Positions 1 to 6,302 of a stretch of DNA of 10,250 bases are shown here, one piece after another. The notes beneath the pieces are model-generated. The model did not search any database. It saw only the letters and a program-made list of their open reading frames with translations, and was not told the DNA's origin. Where the stretch lies: contig DITR01000120.1 of the NCBI GenBank assembly GCA_002422175.1, positions 16,023 to 26,272 of the forward strand. Reading direction: 5' to 3'. Each line of letters starts with the position of its first letter. Within the stretch, counting starts at the first letter, position 1. The DNA comes from Alcaligenaceae bacterium UBA6179. Lineage in GTDB: Bacteria > Pseudomonadota > Gammaproteobacteria > Burkholderiales > Burkholderiaceae_B. The translations under genes were made by a program, and so were the position numbers.

Positions 1-1026
1 TCACCTTCGGTTGAGTTGCTTGAAACCGGTATCAAAGTGATTGACTTGGTTTGCCCCTTTGCTAAAGGCGGTAAGGTCGGCTTGTTCGGTGGTGCGGGTG
101 TAGGTAAAACCGTCAACATGATGGAATTGATCAACAACATTGCCAAGCAACATAGTGGTTTATCTGTGTTTGCGGGTGTGGGTGAGCGTACGCGTGAAGG
201 TAACGATTTCTACCACGAGATGGAAGAGTCAAACGTGCTCGATAAAGTCGCCATGGTGTTCGGTCAAATGAACGAGCCACCGGGTAACCGTTTGCGCGTT
301 GCGTTGACTGGTTTGACCATGGCTGAAAAGTTTCGTGACGAAGGCCGTGATATTTTGTTCTTCGTTGATAATATCTACCGCTACACATTGGCCGGTACGG
401 AAGTGTCAGCACTGTTAGGTCGTATGCCTTCAGCAGTGGGTTATCAGCCTACATTGGCTGAAGAAATGGGCGTATTGCAAGAGCGTATTACCTCTACCAA
501 GACAGGTTCTATTACATCGATTCAAGCCGTTTATGTTCCTGCCGATGACTTAACTGACCCATCACCTGCCACCACTTTCCAGCACTTAGACTCAACCGTT
601 GTGTTGTCACGTGATATCGCTTCGTTGGGTATTTACCCCGCAGTTGACCCACTTGATTCATCCAGCCGTCAGTTAGATCCACATGTGGTCGGTGAAGAGC
701 ATTACAGCGTTGCACGCGGTGTGCAGCAAACGTTGCAGCGCTATAAAGAGTTACGTGACATTATTGCGATTTTGGGTATGGACGAACTTTCACCTGAAGA
801 CAAGCAAGCCGTTGCTCGCGCTCGTAAAATTCAGCGTTTCTTGTCACAGCCTTTCCACGTTGCTGAAGTCTTTACGGGTTCGCCTGGCAAATATGTACCG
901 TTGTCAGAAACGATACGTGGCTTCAAAATGATTGTGAATGGTGAGTGCGATGCACTGCCTGAACAAGCGTTTTACATGGTTGGCTCAATTGACGAAGCAT
1001 TTGAAAAAGCTAAGACCATTCAATAA
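1..1026 (+). CDS. atpD: ATP synthase F1 beta subunit, 3' part (5' end outside window)
   Basis: This is the catalytic beta subunit of the cytoplasmic F1 sector of ATP synthase, which makes ATP from ADP and phosphate using the proton gradient. The reading frame is open from base 1, so the gene begins upstream. The window holds 341 codons, and about 125 N-terminal residues are missing compared with the usual length of about 460. The sequence follows E. coli AtpD almost residue for residue. It shows the Walker A loop GGAGVGKT (bases about 88-111), the GERTREGNDFYHEM catalytic segment with its glutamate, the Walker B stretch ending in FFVDNIYRYT, the ALLGRMPSAVGYQPTL segment and the DELSPEDK motif of the DELSEED lever. 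The apparent internal start at base 16 falls inside the conserved LLETGIKVIDL segment and is not the true start. The TAA stop overlaps the ribosome-binding site of atpC, so the two genes are cotranscribed. Confidence 0.98.
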   Translation, partial: SPSVELLETGIKVIDLVCPFAKGGKVGLFGGAGVGKTVNMMELINNIAKQHSGLSVFAGVGERTREGNDFYHEMEESNVLDKVAMVFGQMNEPPGNRLRVALTGLTMAEKFRDEGRDILFFVDNIYRYTLAGTEVSALLGRMPSAVGYQPTLAEEMGVLQERITSTKTGSITSIQAVYVPADDLTDPSPATTFQHLDSTVVLSRDIASLGIYPAVDPLDSSSRQLDPHVVGEEHYSVARGVQQTLQRYKELRDIIAILGMDELSPEDKQAVARARKIQRFLSQPFHVAEVFTGSPGKYVPLSETIRGFKMIVNGECDALPEQAFYMVGSIDEAFEKAKTIQ

Positions 1027-1035
1027 GGAATTTGC

Positions 1036-1458
1036 ATGAGCACCATCAAAGTTGACGTGGTTAGTGCTGAGCAATCTTTGTTTCAGGGTGAAGCTAAGTT
1101 TGTGGTTTTGCCAGGTGAATCAGGTGAAATCGGTGTATTGCCTGGCCATACACCTTTAATCACTCGCATTCGCCCGGGTACCGTCAAAATTGTAATGCCT
1201 GACGACACAGAAGAGTTAATCTTTGTGGCGGGTGGTTTACTAGAAATACAGCCCCATCACGTCACGGTTTTGTCTGACACAGCTATTCGTGCAGATGATC
1301 TTGACGAAGCGAAAGCAGAGCAAGCTCGTCAGCGTGCAGAGGAAACCTTGCGCAATACTAAAGACAAAGCTGACATGGCTGTGGTTCAAGCTGAACTAGA
1401 AATGTTGGTGGCACAAGCGGCCGCTGCACGTCGTTTACGTAAGGTGTCTTCACACTGA
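1036..1458 (+). CDS. atpC: ATP synthase F1 epsilon subunit
   Basis: The epsilon subunit is part of the central rotor stalk of F1 and can inhibit ATP hydrolysis through its C-terminal helices. The 140-residue product matches the usual length (about 139 in E. coli). The N-terminal beta-sandwich domain (residues about 1-85) carries the family signature around GESGEIGVLPGHTPLITRIRPG and the GGLLEIQPHHVTVLSDTAIRADDLDEA segment. The C-terminal part (residues about 90-140) is an alanine-rich, charged helical hairpin. The ATG start is preceded by AAGGAA at 1025-1030, which overlaps the atpD stop, so translation is probably coupled. It is followed by a strong intrinsic terminator, consistent with the end of the atp operon. 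Confidence 0.97.
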   Translation: MSTIKVDVVSAEQSLFQGEAKFVVLPGESGEIGVLPGHTPLITRIRPGTVKIVMPDDTEELIFVAGGLLEIQPHHVTVLSDTAIRADDLDEAKAEQARQRAEETLRNTKDKADMAVVQAELEMLVAQAAAARRLRKVSSH

Positions 1459-1479
1459 TTGCGTGAATTCCGAATAGAT

Positions 1480-1520
1480 AAAAGACCTGCCAAGCGATAG
1501 TCTGGCAGGTCTTTTGTTTT
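1480..1520 (+). terminator. Intrinsic terminator after atpC
   Basis: A perfect 13-bp inverted repeat (AAAAGACCTGCCA at 1480-1492 with its complement at 1503-1515) encloses a 10-base loop. The 3' arm runs into a T-rich tract, TTTTGTTTT, at 1512-1520. It lies 21 bases after the atpC stop and fits a Rho-independent terminator of the atp operon. The ribosome-binding site of the next gene starts one base after the T tract, so the hairpin may also act as an attenuator for that gene. Confidence 0.92.
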
Positions 1521-1531
1521 GAGGAACTTGT

Positions 1532-2251
1532 ATGCGTCAGCATATTGACTTAGCTATATTGCCTTCAGTGCACCCAGCCCCTTGGTTTGAAACATTTTTA
1601 ATTGAAGCCGCACCCGCTTTAGCGCGGGTTAGGGTGCATCGGCTTGATTGGCCTGAGGCTCAACTCGCTGAGCAGCTACCTTATCTATATTTGGCACGAA
1701 ACACGGTTGCTTTACGACGGTACGATGCATGCATCATACCGGTTGATTTTGATTCCTTAGCTTGGACACGGCAAGCTCTAGCCGCGATTCCACGAGGGCC
1801 ATTTATTCCCCTTATTGGCGTATTAAGCAACCTTAAAGCTGCCTCGATGCAAGATCTTATCGAATTAGGGTTGGCTGATTTTATAAGGTTACCGTTATGC
1901 ACTGAGGAATTTAGGGCCCGTTTACTCTCAGCCATAACTCGAATGCCTCGTAGCACAAATCTTCGAGAGTGTGATGGTCAAACGCCTTATGGGGTAACAC
2001 CCATACAACCGGTTCGAGAAGTAAAAAAACTCACGCCACGTAGTTTGCGTTCCATGGGGTTTAAAGACGCAAAGCAAGCCATGATTGATAAATTTGAGTG
2101 TGACTATCTCAGCGATAGCTTGATTAGACACGAGGGAAATATCGCTATGGCAGCACGGGCAGCACGTAAACATCGACGTGCATTTTGGGAATTAATGCGC
2201 AAACACGGCATCACAGCTGATCTTTTTAAGCCTGAACCCGACGATACGTAA
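1532..2251 (+). CDS. Orphan regulator: degenerate receiver-like domain plus Fis-type helix-turn-helix
   Basis: I do not recognise a named gene. The 239-residue product appears to have two parts. Residues about 178-226 resemble the Fis-like C-terminal DNA-binding domain of NtrC-type regulators, with FECDYLSDSLIRHEGNIAMAARAARKHRRAFWELMRKHGI carrying the helix-turn-helix. Residues about 4-137 follow the rhythm of a receiver domain: DACIIPVDFD resembles strand 3, FIPLIGVLS strand 4, and LIELGLADFIRLPLCTEEFRARL the strand-5 and helix-5 region. The phosphorylation residues look absent: there is no N-terminal acidic pair, proline 70 stands where the acceptor aspartate would align, and leucine 120 replaces the conserved lysine. 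There is no sigma-54 ATPase module. A linker (about 138-177) joins the halves. ATG is preceded by GAGGA (1521-1525) at 6-base spacing. It is probably a DNA-binding regulator not controlled by phosphorylation; its targets are unknown. Confidence 0.75.
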   Translation: MRQHIDLAILPSVHPAPWFETFLIEAAPALARVRVHRLDWPEAQLAEQLPYLYLARNTVALRRYDACIIPVDFDSLAWTRQALAAIPRGPFIPLIGVLSNLKAASMQDLIELGLADFIRLPLCTEEFRARLLSAITRMPRSTNLRECDGQTPYGVTPIQPVREVKKLTPRSLRSMGFKDAKQAMIDKFECDYLSDSLIRHEGNIAMAARAARKHRRAFWELMRKHGITADLFKPEPDDT

Positions 2252-2302
2252 GCGATTTAGGCATACACCGCTGACAATGGGTAAAATCAGAGAATAAAAT
2301 AT

Positions 2303-2308
2303 AAAGGA
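2303..2308 (+). promoter_or_regulatory. Ribosome-binding site selecting the GTG start of hemE
   Basis: AAAGGA lies 6 bases before the GTG at 2315. Conserved HemE similarity starts within a few residues of this codon, and no ATG with comparable spacing exists, so GTG is the best start. Confidence 0.8.
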
Positions 2309-2314
2309 TAGCGT

Positions 2315-3397
2315 GTGACTAATAACGGCTTAAAAAACGATGTTTTTTTGCGTGCATTGATGCGTGAACCAGTTGAATACACTCCTATTTGGTTGATGCG
2401 CCAAGCAGGTCGTTACTTGCCTGAATATCGTGCGACAAGGGCAAAGGCCGGTTCTTTCATGGGCCTTGCAACAAACCCAGAATACGCAACAGAAGTGACT
2501 ATTCAGCCCTTAGAGCGCTACCCTCTAGATGCTGCAATTTTATTCTCTGATATTTTGACTGTACCCGATGCGATGGGTTTGGGCCTTGATTTTGTGGCGG
2601 GCGAGGGCCCACAATTTTCGCGCCCTGTACGAACCGAACAAGATGTGCAGAAACTTGAAGTGCCTGATATGGCCAAGTTGCAGTATGTTTTTGATGCGGT
2701 CACCCTGGTTCGTAAAACTTTAAATGGTCGCGTGCCGTTAATTGGTTTTGCGGGCAGTCCGTTCACGATTGCGTGTTACATGGTCGAAGGCAAGGGAAGC
2801 GACGACTATCGCTTAATTAAAACGATGCTTTATGCTCGCCCTGATTTACTACATAAGATGTTGCACATCAATGCTCAAGCCACAACGGCCTATCTGAATG
2901 CACAAATCGACGCAGGTGCTCAAGCTGTTATGATTTTTGATAGTTGGGGTGGGGTGTTGCCAGATGGTTTGTACCAAACGTTTTCATTGGCCTACACCAA
3001 GCAAGTCATTGCCGGTTTGAAGCGACAATCGCAAGGTCAGCGTGTACCGGTTATTGCATTTACTAAAGGTGGTGGTTTGTGGTTAGAAGAGATTGCACAA
3101 TCGGGTTGTGATGCTGCTGGCGTCGACTGGACTGTGAACTTGCATCAGGCTCGCCAACGTACGGGTGACCAAATAGCTTTGCAGGGTAATTTAGACCCCA
3201 TTGCACTATTTGCCGGTGAGAACGCTATTCGCCAAGAAGCTCGGCGGGTGATTGATGCATTTGGCCCTGTGGGTCAAGGCGGCCATGTTTTTAATCTGGG
3301 GCATGGTATTTCGCAGTTCACACCGCCTGAAGCGGTGGCCGCACTGGTTGATGAAGTGCACCAATATAGTCGTCATCATCACTCACGCTCGGTATGA
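2315..3397 (+). CDS. hemE: Uroporphyrinogen decarboxylase
   Basis: HemE is a cytoplasmic enzyme that removes the four acetate carboxyl groups of uroporphyrinogen III to give coproporphyrinogen III in haem biosynthesis. The 360-residue product has the usual length and full-length similarity to E. coli HemE. It has the N-terminal signature LMRQAGRYLPEYR (residues 27-39, with arginines 29 and 33), FSDILTVPDAMGLGL with the key substrate-binding aspartate 79, GFAGSPFTIACYMVEG with tyrosine 155, MIFDSWGG at 207-213, FTKGGG, and the C-terminal NLGHGI with histidine 330. The start is GTG. The C-terminus ends in a short histidine- and arginine-rich tail, which looks variable. It lies 63 bases after the regulator gene and could be cotranscribed with it. 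No convincing terminator follows. Haem supply fits the respiratory genes nearby, but clustering here may simply reflect conserved gene order. Confidence 0.98.
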   Translation: MTNNGLKNDVFLRALMREPVEYTPIWLMRQAGRYLPEYRATRAKAGSFMGLATNPEYATEVTIQPLERYPLDAAILFSDILTVPDAMGLGLDFVAGEGPQFSRPVRTEQDVQKLEVPDMAKLQYVFDAVTLVRKTLNGRVPLIGFAGSPFTIACYMVEGKGSDDYRLIKTMLYARPDLLHKMLHINAQATTAYLNAQIDAGAQAVMIFDSWGGVLPDGLYQTFSLAYTKQVIAGLKRQSQGQRVPVIAFTKGGGLWLEEIAQSGCDAAGVDWTVNLHQARQRTGDQIALQGNLDPIALFAGENAIRQEARRVIDAFGPVGQGGHVFNLGHGISQFTPPEAVAALVDEVHQYSRHHHSRSV

Positions 3398-3465
3398 ATA
3401 TCAATGATTTGTACCAAAGTTGTGCACAATATAAAAACAAGCTAGTAGTTACCCTTGGTTAGTGT

Positions 3466-3488
3466 TTTTACGACTCAAGTCGGTAAAA
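3466..3488. other. Bulged inverted repeat downstream of hemE
   Basis: TTTTACGAC at 3466-3474 can pair with GTC (3479-3481) and GTAAAA (3483-3488) around a TCAA loop, leaving one bulged G at 3482. It is about 70 bases past the hemE stop. On the + strand it lacks a following T tract, so it is at best a weak terminator or transcript-end hairpin. Confidence 0.3.
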
Positions 3489-3597
3489 TAAACTATTGAT
3501 TTATAAAGATTATTTATAAAATCGCTATGTTACCAATAGGTTAAAAAAGTTGCCTAAGTCTAACAAACAAGATTAACTGGCAGAGTTGTCCCCAGAG

Positions 3598-3606
3598 TTA
3601 TCCACA
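3598..3606 (+). promoter_or_regulatory. Perfect consensus DnaA box
   Basis: TTATCCACA is identical to the high-affinity E. coli R1/R4-type DnaA box. It lies in intergenic DNA with a tandem near-copy 12 bases upstream (start to start), which makes chance less likely. The flanks (AGAG before, GGC after) resemble those of origin DnaA boxes. Confidence 0.6.
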
Positions 3607-3672
3607 GGCTATCTGGCTTATTATTTATTAACATATTGATCAGTCAATTAGGGCTAGATCAAAGAATCCACA

Positions 3673-3702
3673 TTAACTATGTGTCGCAACTCGACTTATA
3701 AG
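3673..3702 (+). promoter_or_regulatory. Possible weak sigma-70 promoter for the nucleotidyltransferase-priA-rep run
   Basis: TTAACT (3673-3678) and TATAAG (3697-3702) are separated by 18 bases and lie about 50 bases before the start codon. The -10 sits inside the 10-base palindrome ACTTATAAGT (3694-3703), and the -35 abuts the DnaA-box-like GAATCCACA. The -35 matches the consensus poorly, so this is tentative. Confidence 0.25.
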
Positions 3703-3749
3703 TTAAACCTAGAAATCGCGATCTTACTGAATTATGGTTAAATAAAACG

Positions 3750-4055
3750 ATGCGACTTACACCCTCACCAATCGATCATATTCGCGTTACTGCACATCAG
3801 TTGCTCGGCGAGGGCGTACGCGTGACCTTGTTTAGTTCGCGCGTTAGAGACGATCTTAAGGGTGGTGATGTCGACTTATTGGTTGAAGTGAACGAATGCG
3901 TAGACAACCCCGCATTAATGAGCGCACAAATAGCTAGCCGTGTTTCACGTGCAATGAATGGGCGTAAAGTAGACGTGGTATTTAAGGCACCCAACTTGTT
4001 GCAACAACCCATTCACAGTATCGCTCGCCAAACGGGTATTTTGCTTTGTAGATGA
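3750..4055 (+). CDS. Minimal nucleotidyltransferase-domain protein (MNT-like), solitary
   Basis: The 101-residue product looks like a minimal nucleotidyltransferase of the DNA polymerase beta superfamily. The core motif is LFSSRVRDDLKGGDVDLLVEV (residues 27-47), with predicted metal-binding aspartates 40 and 42. A third acidic residue, D75, is in RKVDVVF, so the catalytic triad appears complete. The usual Gly-Ser of the nucleotide-binding turn is Ser-Ser (29-30). Such proteins often act as antitoxins that AMPylate a HEPN-domain toxin, but no HEPN gene is adjacent here. The ATG is the first possible start in its frame after a stop at 3699, and no clear Shine-Dalgarno precedes it. Its stop lies one base before the priA start, which suggests translational coupling and an operon with priA and rep. 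The function is unknown. Confidence 0.8.
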   Translation: MRLTPSPIDHIRVTAHQLLGEGVRVTLFSSRVRDDLKGGDVDLLVEVNECVDNPALMSAQIASRVSRAMNGRKVDVVFKAPNLLQQPIHSIARQTGILLCR

Positions 4056-4056
4056 T

Positions 4057-6300
4057 ATGCCACCCATCGAACTAAACAGTTCACCAGCAAGTCTCGAAGC
4101 CGACACACTGCCACACTCATCAAAGCCCTTCAACCCCCCCTTTTGGTTGCAAGTCGCACTTGATGTGCCACTTGATGGTGTGTTTGATTATCGTGCCGAC
4201 GTCCCGGTCGCGACGGGGTTAAGAGTCATTGTGCCCTTTGGTCGCCGTCAGTTAATGGGTGTGGTGGTGGGTTGCCCAGATCAACCGGCCTTACCACCTG
4301 AATCAATCAAATCAATTGAGCGGGTTATTGACGACTTGCCCCCATTGACGCCCGCATGGCTTGATATGGCAAGATTTGCCGCTGAGTATTATCAACGCCC
4401 TTTGGGTGAGGTGATGTTGCCCGTTATGCCAACACGCCTGAGATCTGTGGCGGCTTACACCAGTGTTAAATCGGGTGACGGGCCAGTAGCCAAACAGTTA
4501 GCCAAGCAAGCTAAGCAAAAAAAGACGAAAGCGCATCTTGATGATGTGGCCGTTGAAACGGTTGCACATCATCAAGATACGCTTCAGCCAAGGCAGAGCG
4601 ATAGCGCTCAGGAAGGACGTGTAATTCAAGACATACCAACGATTGACCACAAGCCATCAATGCAGCTCAATACGCAACAACAATTAGCCGTTGAGACGAT
4701 CACTGAAACGACTGCCTATCAAACCTATTTACTTTTTGGTGTCACCGGTAGCGGCAAGACGGAAGTCTATTTGGCGGCAGCGGCTCGCGTTTTGCAAAGT
4801 GGCCGTCGCGTTTTGTTTTTGGTTCCAGAAATTAATTTAACGCCACAGTTTGCTGCCTCATTGCAGGCGCGTTTGGCGCCCTATGTGCAAGCTGATCAAA
4901 TCGCTTTGATGCACAGCGGTTTAACCGACACCCAACGCCAAGAATCCTGGGTACGTGCGGCCATGGGTGATGCGCGCATTGTATTGGGCACACGTATGGC
5001 AATTTTTGCACCCCTTTCAAATCTAGGTTTGATTGTGGTCGACGAAGAGCACGACCCCTCATATAAACAGCAAGAAGGGTTGCGTTATTCCGCGCGTGAT
5101 CTAGCCGTTTGGCGTGGCCGACAAGACCAAGCAACTGTGGTGTTAGGCTCGGCTACACCATCGCTTGAAAGTTGGGCGCAGGCGCAACGCGGTCATTACA
5201 AACGTCTAAATCTAACTGAGCGTGCCCATCAAACCTTAATGCCTCACATACGGTTAATTGATACCCGAAGGGCAGATTTAAAACAGGGCCTGACACCGCA
5301 AGTGGTTGACGCTATGACGCAAACACTTGCGCAGCAACAGCAAGTGCTGGTGTTTTTGAACCGCCGTGGTTATGCGCCAGTTCTACATTGCTCATCTTGC
5401 GGTTGGTTAAGTCAGTGTAAAAATTGCTCAGTCTTTGCCGTTCTGCATCGCGATCAACCCAACAAAATGCGCTTACATTGCCACCATTGTGGTCAACAAA
5501 CGCCTGTGCCTAAAGCATGCCCTGAGTGTGGCGATCAAGACTTACAAGCAATGGGGCGCGGCACACAGCGGCTTGAAGAGCACTTGACTGAGCTTTTTCC
5601 ACAAGCCCGTCTTGCGCGTATTGATGCTGACAGCACGCGCAGCAAAGGCAGCGCACAGGCTCTGTTTGAACAAGTACATGCGGGTTTAGTTGATATTCTG
5701 GTGGGTACACAAATGGTGTCTAAAGGCCACGATTTTGCCCGCCTAGGTTTAGTGGTTGTACTGAACGCCGATTCAATGTTGTTTTCTCAAGACTTTAGAG
5801 CACCTGAACGTTTGTTTGCGCAATTGATGCAAGTGGCGGGGCGTGCAGGTCGTCATCAAGGGCAAGGTCAGGTGCTGGTGCAAACAGGCTACCCTGATCA
5901 ACCTATTTACAAAGCGTTGTGCCAACACGATTACCCTGGTTTTGCTCAAAGCACTCTCGAAGAACGGAGAACCGCGCAATTGCCGCCCTATGTTTACCAA
6001 GCCTTATTAACCGCCCAAGCACGAGAACTCAACACAGCGATTGATTTTTTACAGCATAGTCGTGATGTGGCGCAAACTTGGCTTAATACTCAATCTGCCC
6101 CTGAAAATATCACGTTGTTCGACCCTGTTCCTTTGCGTGTCACACGCGTTGCGCAAGTTTGTCGTGCACAGCTTTTAGTTGAAAGCCCCTCACGCTCAGC
6201 ATTGCATCAGTTGCTCAAAGCTTGGTTGCCAGCGCTGGGTACACGTCATGCCAAAGGCCAACTGCGTTGGCAGCTTGAAGTCGACCCTCTCGAAATTTAA
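4057..6300 (+). CDS. priA: Primosomal replication-restart helicase PriA
   Basis: PriA recognises stalled or collapsed forks, unwinds DNA 3' to 5' and directs reloading of the replicative helicase. The 747-residue product resembles E. coli PriA along most of its length. The 3'-DNA-binding domain spans about residues 30-128 (ALDVPLDGVFDY, GLRVIVPFGRRQLMGVV). Helicase motifs include Walker A GVTGSGKT (228-235), DEEH (329-332), GSATPSLE, GTQMVSKGHDF (550-560) and QVAGRAGR (592-599). All eight zinc-binding cysteines are present (445, 448, 454, 457, 475, 478, 488, 491). Two oddities are an extra N-terminal segment of about 28 residues and, at about 131-203, a low-complexity Lys/Gln/Ala-rich stretch where E. 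coli PriA has its winged-helix domain. No Shine-Dalgarno is evident, so translation probably depends on the preceding gene. The rep gene starts 2 bases after the stop. Confidence 0.97.
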   Translation: MPPIELNSSPASLEADTLPHSSKPFNPPFWLQVALDVPLDGVFDYRADVPVATGLRVIVPFGRRQLMGVVVGCPDQPALPPESIKSIERVIDDLPPLTPAWLDMARFAAEYYQRPLGEVMLPVMPTRLRSVAAYTSVKSGDGPVAKQLAKQAKQKKTKAHLDDVAVETVAHHQDTLQPRQSDSAQEGRVIQDIPTIDHKPSMQLNTQQQLAVETITETTAYQTYLLFGVTGSGKTEVYLAAAARVLQSGRRVLFLVPEINLTPQFAASLQARLAPYVQADQIALMHSGLTDTQRQESWVRAAMGDARIVLGTRMAIFAPLSNLGLIVVDEEHDPSYKQQEGLRYSARDLAVWRGRQDQATVVLGSATPSLESWAQAQRGHYKRLNLTERAHQTLMPHIRLIDTRRADLKQGLTPQVVDAMTQTLAQQQQVLVFLNRRGYAPVLHCSSCGWLSQCKNCSVFAVLHRDQPNKMRLHCHHCGQQTPVPKACPECGDQDLQAMGRGTQRLEEHLTELFPQARLARIDADSTRSKGSAQALFEQVHAGLVDILVGTQMVSKGHDFARLGLVVVLNADSMLFSQDFRAPERLFAQLMQVAGRAGRHQGQGQVLVQTGYPDQPIYKALCQHDYPGFAQSTLEERRTAQLPPYVYQALLTAQARELNTAIDFLQHSRDVAQTWLNTQSAPENITLFDPVPLRVTRVAQVCRAQLLVESPSRSALHQLLKAWLPALGTRHAKGQLRWQLEVDPLEI

Positions 6301-6302
6301 AG

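Larger units (their letters stand above)
3398..3749. promoter_or_regulatory. AT-rich gap with a DnaA-box cluster and origin-like elements
   Basis: This 352-base gap has no gene I can support. It contains a perfect DnaA box TTATCCACA at 3598-3606. A near-match TTGTCCCCA lies at 3586-3594 in the same orientation, only GAG apart, and another (GAATCCACA) is at 3664-3672. The 10-base palindrome TTGTGCACAA at 3420-3429 also matches at 7 of 9 positions. Two copies of the palindrome TTTATAAA (3500-3507 and 3513-3520) form a very AT-rich stretch upstream. Just after the perfect box comes a short GC-containing spacer, then TTATTATTTATTAA (3618-3631). Three GATC sites lie at 3638, 3657 and 3720. The set resembles a DnaA-dependent unwinding element or origin. 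A DnaA-controlled promoter for the genes that follow is the simpler alternative. Confidence 0.5.

Noticed and set aside
2271..2300. CTGACA and TAAAAT with 18-base spacing as a hemE promoter
   Set aside because: The matches are good, but the predicted transcript start would fall at about 2307, inside the hemE ribosome-binding site (2303-2308), so this pair cannot easily serve hemE.
3592..3616. CCAGA...TCTGG hairpin around the DnaA box
   Set aside because: A 5-bp stem with a 15-base loop is too weak to claim as a structure.
4134..4140. Run of seven C in the 5' part of priA as a phase-variation tract
   Set aside because: Seven bases is short for slippage switching, the frame is intact, and priA is a housekeeping gene for which on-off switching is unlikely.
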